DNA of 64,000 bases, taken from NCBI GenBank assembly GCA_007644065.1, contig VJWN01000017.1:868001-932000 (forward strand), read 5' to 3'. Made by a program: the position numbers and the translations under genes. The stretch is from Margaritispora aquatica (lineage: Eukaryota; Ascomycota; Leotiomycetes; Helotiales; Discinellaceae). Under the pieces are notes generated by a model, which made no database searches, was not told where the DNA came from, and was given only the letters and a program-made list of their open reading frames with translations. Every line of letters starts with the position of its first letter. Positions within the stretch are counted from its first letter, which is position 1. Below, piece by piece: positions 56,305 through 64,000 of this stretch.

Positions 56305-58048
56305 TGGAATGTCTCTTCGAGACTAAACGTAATGATGGAACAAAATCGGCGTTTTTGATCATGCTTTGGATGGGAAATTTGCGATGGAATTTTGATACCC
56401 CTTCTGTTCTGTCTCTTTCGAATCTATTGAGTACCTATGCATGGATGCATGGATGGTTCTTTCGATATTTTTTTTTTTTTGCATCCAGGAGTTGGTCTTA
56501 TTTCAGCAAAAGGTTATTTGGCTACCGTTATTCATTTGTTACCCCGCTTGGAGTAGATTTTTTATGACATGGGCTGAGGATGGGAAGCGTAACATATTGT
56601 TCATATCCCTTGATGTTGATGATCCTATAGAGTGCCTGCTCACTCATTTACTATGTGCCAAATCCTCTCAGATCATAATGATATTGGGTGATCACTTTAA
56701 TGCACTTCGAATTCGTGTAGTTCCAGGCACCCTCTATGTAAACTAACCTGGGAGGCAGCAGAGCGGTGATTGTTTTTATTCATTTCAAGCTTCTAGTTTT
56801 AGGCATGGGATTTTGACAGGTTGTATTAAATGGGTGATGTGCTGTTTTCGTTGCAGTGCACCTATGTAAAAGAGGAGTAAGTATTCCGAAGCCGATGCTT
56901 CCTTCAAAAGCTCTTATTAGTTGCCCGTCAGGGATCCGGTCTGAGTTCCCATTTGCTAGAAACCCTTATAGCATCTTTCTCTACAACCCCAGAAATTAAT
57001 AGCGCATCACCACCCCTCGCTTTCCGCTTCCTTCGCTTATTCCCCTACATCTCCACGACGAACATCTCCAAGTGTACAGAAACAAACTTATTTGATATAC
57101 TAGTTTACCTTAGCTACTGCTTCCATGGGAGAGGTGAGACTTCGCAGCTAAATTTCTCGCGTAGGATATGCTCAATCGAAGTCACTTAGTGTCCTCCTAC
57201 CATACAGCAGCATCTTATCTAAAACTCTTGACCTATGTCTTATTGTGAGGGGTTGCAAAAACTGCAGAAGACTTCTACTCCAAACTTGGCTGTTAGATGC
57301 CGTCTTTCCTCGAATATATTTTTGCGCCTCAATTCATATGGCATAAACAATATTACCTAGGCAAGATAGTCTCGCTAGCAAAACGATCGAGCCCCGCATA
57401 AACCTCGCTTACCCTTCCTACTTAGCCCCAGATGCATGATGATGAAAACAGATCCTAGAACTTGGTCTCAACCTGAGTTCTATTTGCCATCTGCTCATCA
57501 TAGATATATAGTAGCAATGCGAAGTAGTCTAGAATATCACACATGAGCCAATAATTGTGCAGACTATACGGTACTTTAAGATTGACGACGTGTTCATGGT
57601 AATTCGGCAAGCTTAGAAGACAAGGCCACAGGTAGGTGAACGGAGAGTCTGGCGTTATTAAATTTTAGTATCAGATGCGTTCTGATAGTGAACCGAAATG
57701 GTGATTTGCCACCTACAGATCAAACACAATTCGTGGAGAAAAACTTCGAAAAGTCGATTGAACCTTCGATTGGCATCTTTTTGATTCAAGGAATGCCTCC
57801 CTCAGCTGCCGATTTCGCCAAACACTTCCACACTATTACTCAACAATAGTCTGCTTATTCAATCGAAAAAGCAGCATTTATTCGTGGAGGTTCCAATGGA
57901 TTTGTTTTTCATTTCTTCGCAATCATCAAACAAAACCATATCTAGCCGTTCCATCATCACAGTCATCACCGTTAGTCAAGCCTATCCACTTATAACTTGA
58001 CTCCCAATCCCTGGTTCTGCCCAAGACTTCCGAGCGATATTCGTTTCA
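56305..58048. other. Intergenic between convergent genes
   Basis: 1.7 kb between the XPG-like and calcineurin stop codons. No supported gene; a T tract at 56470-56480 and AT-rich sequence. The short frame 56953-57189 is not convincing. Confidence 0.4.
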
Positions 58049-59917
58049 TTATCTCTTCCTGTCACTGTTGTTATCAGTAAATTGTATTCGGAGTGGGCTA
58101 GGTGGTAACTTACGTGCTAAGTCGTCTCGATAACAGCTGGAGCCCCTTGTCATTGTCTGCTGCATCTCTCGCTCTCTCCAGTGCCTGTGCTCTACCCTCT
58201 TCGCTCTGTCTTGTAACCTCCTCGTGACTAGGTGGTAATCTCTCATTCTGCAAATCAACCTTTCTCGCATCCTCAAAATTGCTGATAGCATTCTTGATAC
58301 CCTCAGCACCAAGCATAAGTGTTCCGGCTGGAAGACGGCCACCAGCCGCTGTCTTCAATTCTGTGACACTCTCGGACTCTTCACGCAGAACCTGGAAGAC
58401 ACGCGACAAACGCCCAATAGCAAGGATTTTGTTCTTGATAGCACGACGCTTGTACTCAATTGAGTCGGGATCCATATTGGCAGGGAGAGGTGGGGACACT
58501 GGACCGGGGGAGACGGTGGAGGGAGTAAGATCTTCCTTGAGCTCGTCTTCCGAACAGGTGCTCAAAATTGCAATGAGCATGTCAGTGATTTTTTCACCAA
58601 CGAATGGAAGAGACCAAGTGAAAACATCCATAAAATTTGGCAACCAGTAAGGATGAGGAGTGCAGTTGAATTGTCGGATGTTCATGACGTTATTTTCGTA
58701 CTTGAGTACAGCAGCCTTGTTATTGTAAACATCGAGGTAATTGGGTGCAGAGAAAATAGTCATCACACTGGGAAAACCTGTTGTTCTCGTCTTGCGGTAC
58801 ATTCGGTATCCGGCATCCTGAGCTTCATGGGCACGAATTACAGAGAGCAGGTTGTTCTTCTCGAGGAAATTGCATGCAGCAGGATATGAGAAGAAGTACG
58901 AGCAACCTCTCACATGATTGTGGATGAAATACTCCGAGGTCTTCTCTTGTCCAAATTCCTCGAGCGGATCGGCCCACAGAATGTCGCACATAAGTCCATG
59001 AGTTGGTGGTTCACGGAATCGATCAATCTACAACGCGTTAGTAAAGAATAAAGAATATTTACTCGAAGAAAACATACAGTCTTCAGATCATCTAGCGTGT
59101 GGAGCTCTGGACTCAATCCACCGTGAATGCATAAAAATTGCTTATTCATGACCGCAGCGAGGGGCAGGGCACAGAAAGAATCCATGCAAGCTTCATAAAT
59201 CCTCTCCGAGTACTTGTGCTTACACTCCAACTTGAAAGTAAAATAGTCTGTCAAATGTCGACACTCATGGTTTCCACGTAGCAGCCATAAGCTGTTAGGG
59301 TACCATATCTTCAAAGACCACAAGTACAGCACACACTCAATGCTGAAGTATCCACGATCAACATAGTCACCTAGGAAGAGGTATCTTGTTTCACTTGGGT
59401 CTCCACCAACTTCAAATAATTTCATCAAATCATAGTATTGGCCGTGTACATCTCCACAGACGGTTATTGGCGCATCCATTTCAAGCAAATTCGGCTCCTG
59501 CTTCAGAACTTTCGTTCCCTCTTCGAGAATGAAAAGAGCTTGTTCCTCAGTCAAGCGACCCTCCCGGTAGAAGTGTTGCTTCAAGAAGGTCAAATTTGGC
59601 TTTGATGGATCCTGGGGATCGAAGAATTGGGCGTCAGTAGGCGGGTGCATCGCAGGAGCTTGGACATCTAGTTTCGCAGCAGTTAGTATATTTGCTTTGG
59701 TGGCGGGGAAGCTCTGCGGGGTATGTATGATAGGGGCTGAAATACCTTTGCAGACTCTCTCCATCGTGCTGACCTGACTTCCATCTTCCATAGTATGAAG
59801 TGTAAAATCGATCTCTGGTATAGGTCTCTTCTGATGGATTGCTCGCAGAGCATTGTCGACCTGTGTCCTATCGGTGCCAGGGGGAAGAGGACTTCTTTGG
59901 TCCTCACCGTCGTCCAT
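58049..59917 (-). CDS. cnaA: Calcineurin catalytic subunit A (protein phosphatase 2B)
   Basis: Ca2+/calmodulin-dependent Ser/Thr phosphatase controlling stress response, growth and, in pathogens, infection. Four exons: [20 protein letters not shown] to [20 protein letters not shown] to [25 protein letters not shown] to RRLST; and a last exon of only DRKR. Metal and phosphate motifs: [47 protein letters not shown] and [14 protein letters not shown]. The calcineurin B-binding helix ([20 protein letters not shown]), the calmodulin-binding segment ([20 protein letters not shown]) and the autoinhibitory motif ([19 protein letters not shown]) follow in order. About 560 residues. If the last intron (GTAAGT..AACAG) is retained, the protein ends at a TAA at 58110-58112. 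Confidence 0.97.
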
Positions 59918-60748
59918 GATTGCGATGGTGGAAAGCCGAAGTTGCTAAGTTATATGGCTGTATTGAACGATATCTGAGGACAGCTAGATAGTAGCAACTT
60001 TCCAGAAAGTCGCGACGGGCAAAAGAGGCCTCCTAAGTGAAATGGAGGGGAACTGTGAGACACACGCGCTACAGTTTCCCAGAGTTGATGAACGCAGAGA
60101 AGAGTGGTGAGGTTTCGCAGATTTGGTAAAGGTGTCTGAATGATGAAGCTCAATGTCTTCGCTTTGGTAACAAGTCTCCGCTCGAAATTTTTGTAAGGCT
60201 GAAATATTATAAAGATCGTTATGAGGGGTTCAGCTGATGTTTGTGTGGAAGAAGGTTGATATTGGGCGGCGGCGAGCTTGACAACCTAACTGCCGCTAAT
60301 TCGCCGCCGAGAACATGGGGGTTTGGAACCACGACAAGGAGTGACAAACAATCAAAATAGTGACACCGTACCTCACCTCAACTCACCACTCCCCAGCTGT
60401 AACGATTGAATTGCGATTGACATTACGAGTCGCATAAACTTTCAAGGGCAACACTGAAGCAAGAGTCCAATTACGATTCATATCGTTACATCGAATCTAC
60501 ATTGACTGAGGCTGAGTCTGTCAATCCAACCGCCAGAGCCTCAAAGTGATATTCTTGTATTGCCTGATTGGTTGCAGAGATCTATCACAAGGTTCGCATT
60601 AGCTAGGTATCATTGTTTGTGCTAGCACGGAAGTACAGTCGCAGACAGGTAGGAGGAACAGGTGGGGTGAAAGGGCTAATTTAAGCTCTACTTATTTGTC
60701 TGCTCAATTGCACTACTATCAAAGACTTTGAAGCACTTAGTTTGCAAC
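59918..60748. other. Promoter region between calcineurin A and a small gene
   Basis: 831 nt between two divergent genes. No gene seen; no clear TATA box next to calcineurin A. Confidence 0.45.
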
Positions 60749-61328
60749 ATGCATGACAACAGTAAGTACGACTTCAAGACATATTTACAAGATACTCACT
60801 GTTATAGGAACGCATCCTTTATTGGCCCAGGTGCCACTGACAGTCTCTCCATTTGTCTCTTTACCTACCGCTACCACTCTGCCATATACCTACAAGAGCA
60901 TACCTTCCACTCTTCCACAATCTTCTACTAGCTCCTCATCATCCGCAGAAGATAAAGCGCAATATGTTGTTTCCTCGTCTGGTCATGCAGCGCATCCTGA
61001 CGAGATCATCGCATCCTGCAAGGCTTTATCGGCGTACATCTCGAAGATGCAGGATGAGGCTGACAAGGAATTGCGATCATGGGAAGAATCGATAGCTGCA
61101 AGAGAACTTGCGGAGAAGAGAAGAGTCGCACCTGGGTGGTTGGACAGTGAGGCGCGGATACTAGAACCCGAAAAGAGGATATCTGTCGTTCCATCTGGAT
61201 CTGTTCAAGGTAATCTCATAGATGTTGATTCATCTAGTACTGAGCTACGGAATGCACCAGTCGTCAAACCAAATGGAGTTGGTGATGAACTCGATCGAGC
61301 ATTCGGCGGTCTTGGAATCAATAGATAA
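60749..61328 (+). CDS. Small conserved-looking protein, function unknown
   Basis: Not recognised. First exon ATGCATGACAACA (60749-60761), intron GTAAGT..TATAG, second exon from 60809; the junction makes MHDNRTHPLLAQVPLTVSPF. About 177 residues. The N-terminal third is Ser/Thr/Pro-rich (STLPQSSTSSSSSAED). The middle, from about residue 75, is a likely helix or coiled coil (DEIIASCKALSAYISKMQDE, ADKELRSWEESIAARELAEK), then RRVAPGWLDSE. The end is disordered and closes with DRAFGGLGINR. No signal peptide or membrane segment. The other ATG at 60753 gives the wrong phase. Existence is supported by splice phase and composition only. Confidence 0.6.
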
Positions 61329-61682
61329 TTGATGATGACTTCAAGAGTTTTGTTCCTCACTATTCCAACAAATCGAGGATTAAATGACGAGGGATCGTGG
61401 TATTTTGGTACGTCGCACGAACTGTGGTGTTGGAAATACATCTTAAGCCCACGGGAGGAATGTGCACTCAAGCCACCACGAAAGATGGATATCCCATTTC
61501 TTTATGTACATCGACATGGCCAACCTCTTGACTTAGCACATTTTTTGAGTAGTTAATGTTCTCCTTCGCCCCTCTGGAAGGGTTTGCATTATTTTTTTCT
61601 CTTACTTAATTTCTGTTATAAATGCAATATCTGCGCCAGAGGCAGCACTCCTAGAAACACGGCATTGGTCAGATTTCAGTAT
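61329..61682. other. Intergenic
   Basis: Short spacer between two plus-strand genes; T-rich leader just before 61683. No gene seen. Confidence 0.4.
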
Positions 61683-63558
61683 ATGATCATGACGCAAAGG
61701 ATATCCTGCTCTGTGCCGGTACTGGACGAACCGACAAGTTTCCCAGATCTTGAGCCTGCTGCTGATTTGTCCGAACCTCCACCAACTCGTGTCGAGAGAG
61801 TTTTCAGTCCCGGTCTCGTGCTTTTTGCAATGATTCTATTAGCGATGGTGAGCCTTATCACGATTCTCATCGCTTGGTCGATACTTTATTCCCACCAGAA
61901 GGGAAGAACGACGAGTATAAGTGTTGTCCAGGTGTTTGATCTCATTGCCGTAAGTTTGCATGGTGTAAATACTTTCGAGACTAATAGATCCAGGCAATTC
62001 TCTCGTTGCTTTACATATTTTGTTATACTATAGCTGCAAATACTAGTAATAGGACCAAGCCTAGCCAAAGGCGGAGATCACGGCGACGCATAGGCTGCGT
62101 GGTTCTCGCTCGAATCACATTAATGGCATGGGGGGTCGCTCTTGTGATTACCATCGCGGTGATGGCAGCACCCAAGGCTTGTGTATCAAGAACACGAGTA
62201 TGCAAGTTACAAGCTGCAGACGTGGTAACCTCAAGTATAGGATTGTATGGAATGGCCTTATATTCTCTTCCAATCTACGCTAACAAACTTTCAGTACTAC
62301 AATATTTATCGTTTTGATTTCAATCCAGACCAGCAAGAACCTCTTTCGAAACAGCACTATATCTCGATCATCGAAAATCCAGAACAGCCGAGTGAGTCCT
62401 TTTAACTCGCTTGTTAACCTTTTAGATCGCTCCATTCCGGTACGTACCTCTGCGCAACCATATGTTCAAAAGAATAGCCAGAACTCCTCTATCCGGAGCT
62501 ATATTGCAAGTAAATCATCAACAGGTGAAGAATCTCAAACCCCTTTACCCAAACGACATTCGTACCACAGTGATGAGGCTTCAGAACGGCCGTTAACGCC
62601 CTTGCTGCCAATGGTTCAAAGAGCAGGCTCTAGTGCATTGGGACATGATTGGATGCATTTACTAAGAGAAGCTTCCCACAAGAGCAAGAACAAGAACAAA
62701 AAGTATCTGTCGAGACTAGATTCGGGCATATATATTATTTCAAAGTCTTCTTCTAGCTCATCTGGGTCTACAAAGTCACCAATGTCCAAGAACTCGTCAA
62801 AAATTACGTCGCCAAGCACTACAAATAACAAATCATCACGCAGGCCTCGTGCAAAATTAAGGTATGTATGGCTGTGAATCTGTGATTTGATAATTTTGTT
62901 AATGCATACTAGATCTTCTGAACGCCCAGATCTTTTACTTGGGTCAGATCTAAAATATTGTCCCTCAAAGAGTTCCCCTCTACACCAATGGATGGCAATG
63001 AACACAGCCCCGATCCCTCGTCTACCACCTGTGGCAGATATCCATTGTTTGTACCGAATAGCGCCATTGGACCTGATCCCTGCCCCGTCAATGTTTACGA
63101 GACAATCCCAGGATATGCCGCTGGAACCGCCAGAGCAGGTCCCACCTTGCGACTTAGCGCGAAAGAATACCTTGGAGCTTAAAGTTCCGGGAGCTTTTGT
63201 CGATTACCAACCCTCTCTGGAGCATGAACAAAACGAGGATCAACAAATGAGTGGGATAGAGGCCGAGTACGCTGTCAAACGTATCCCAAGCAAGAGAAGC
63301 AGATCGAAGTGCCCAACCCGACGTCCAGTCGGGGGAGTGGAGAGACGACACTCTGTGAGTGATACAGATTCACGATCCCAAGACCATGAACAACGACCAA
63401 TTCAGTCTACTCGTTTTGGACCTGTAACGAAGCAACCAAACAAGGAATCATCTACAACGAAGAAGCCATTGGAGGAAGATGATCTTTCACCCGAAGGTCT
63501 CTTCAAGCGACTGACTTTTGGTGATGGGACTTTCGGATTTGGGTCACTCTTTGATTGA
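61683..63558 (+). CDS. Membrane protein with long disordered tail, function unknown
   Basis: Family not recognised. ATG at 61683 (a second at 61689). About four hydrophobic segments: GLVLFAMILLAMVSLITILI, AILSLLYIFCYTIAA (after an intron ending CCAG), ARITLMAWGVALVITIAVMA and FTTIFIVLISIQ. A basic cytosolic loop (KPSQRRRSRRRIGC) lies between helices two and three. Splicing with GTATGG..TTTCAG after SSIG restores frame into the fourth helix; another intron lies after RPRAKLR. The tail of about 400 residues is hydrophilic, with Ser runs (SKSSSSSSGSTKSP), an RRHSVSD possible kinase site and EEDDLSPEGLFKRLTFGDGT at the end. A four-helix topology with a large cytosolic tail is inference. A 35-nt candidate intron near 62390 is ignored because reading through is open. 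Confidence 0.65.
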
Positions 63559-64000
63559 ACCGAAATAGCTTGTCATGACAGGGTTGGACCTTTTGGAGGA
63601 TTTGGTAGGGGAACCTTGCTGTCCTAGTCAAGTATTTATATCAGCTCCAGCTCAGTTCGGCGTCATAGCATCGATTCAAGTCAATTTGTCTTTATCGAGG
63701 GAGTCTATTGTAATTAGAACGAGTACTCGCAAGATTATATAAATATATCATGACCTACTATGTTATTATGCTATGCCATAATCTATGATTCTTAGTATTT
63801 GTTTCTGCTGGCCTGCCCTCGTATCTGAATAAATGCAAAATAACCACAAAAGTCATCTGTATCCACTTCGCTTTTGAGAGGCTTCGCTTGGAAAGCCTCC
63901 CATCGCATGGCAAATGTCATCCCATAGTTACTCGGTAATGAAACTCTAAACCAAATCCCCAGTTTCCAATTTCAAGTGTCCCGTTGTGGCGTCGTGCATG
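63559..64000. other. 3' flank, no gene seen
   Basis: AT-rich; probable polyadenylation region of the membrane protein gene (AATAAA-like text near 63828). Nothing else supported before the window end. Confidence 0.4.

Noticed and set aside
62388..62426. GTGAGT..TTTTAG candidate intron of about 35 nt in the membrane protein gene
   Set aside because: Shorter than any other intron in the window, and the frame is open without removing it.
1..64000. CRISPR arrays, operons, prokaryotic signals
   Set aside because: The sequence is eukaryotic with spliceosomal introns; no spaced repeats of CRISPR type are seen.

Overview
This window reads as nuclear DNA of a filamentous ascomycete. Most genes are split by short introns (about 45-60 nt, GT..AG, with CTAAC-like branch sites). 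Fungus-specific families are present: HET domain, SAT4-type rhodopsin domain, GEgh16/Egh16, DUF1996, a PAS hybrid histidine kinase and the Mim1 import factor. The protein types would fit a plant-associated leotiomycete-like fungus, but that is inference; I could not run a search. All models were made by reading frames and splice sites by eye.

Layout. 0-7 kb: a phenolic acid decarboxylase, an NPY1-type NADH diphosphatase and a secreted GEgh16-family protein, separated by a 2.7 kb gap without a supported gene. 7-14 kb: a gene graveyard, with one clearly broken F-box/leucine-rich protein gene and several fainter coding remnants on the minus strand. 14-16 kb: a SAT4-family membrane protein. 16.5-23.3 kb: a dense housekeeping block with the TFIIH helicase SSL2/XPB, a CHY zinc-finger protein, proteasome subunit alpha-4 (PRE6) and a mitochondrial D-2-hydroxyacid dehydrogenase. 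24-31 kb: accessory genes, namely a secreted protein built of two tandem homologous units, an intronless HET-domain protein and an intronless FAD monooxygenase. 31.8-36.1 kb: SHP1/p47, MIM1 and OXA1; MIM1 and OXA1 both serve mitochondrial membrane protein insertion. 37-46 kb: a secreted DUF1996 protein and a long PAS/histidine kinase/receiver protein. 47-51 kb: an NmrA-like oxidoreductase and a METTL25/RRNAD1-like methyltransferase. 51-54 kb: gene-poor, with one probable coding remnant. 54-56 kb: an XPG/FEN-fold protein with altered metal-binding acids. 58-60 kb: calcineurin A. 60.7-63.6 kb: a small unknown protein and an unknown membrane protein with a long disordered tail.

How they fit together: there is no gene cluster in the usual sense. 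Housekeeping genes occur as divergent pairs with short shared promoters (SSL2/CHY protein, SHP1/MIM1), while accessory genes sit apart in long intergenic spacers with simple repeats. The observations I find most worth checking are the two-unit secreted protein, the XPG-fold protein that lost several catalytic acids, the 7-nt microexon in PRE6, the 5-nt first coding exon plus GC-AG intron in the CHY gene, the mature N-terminal histidine of the GEgh16 protein and the decayed F-box block.
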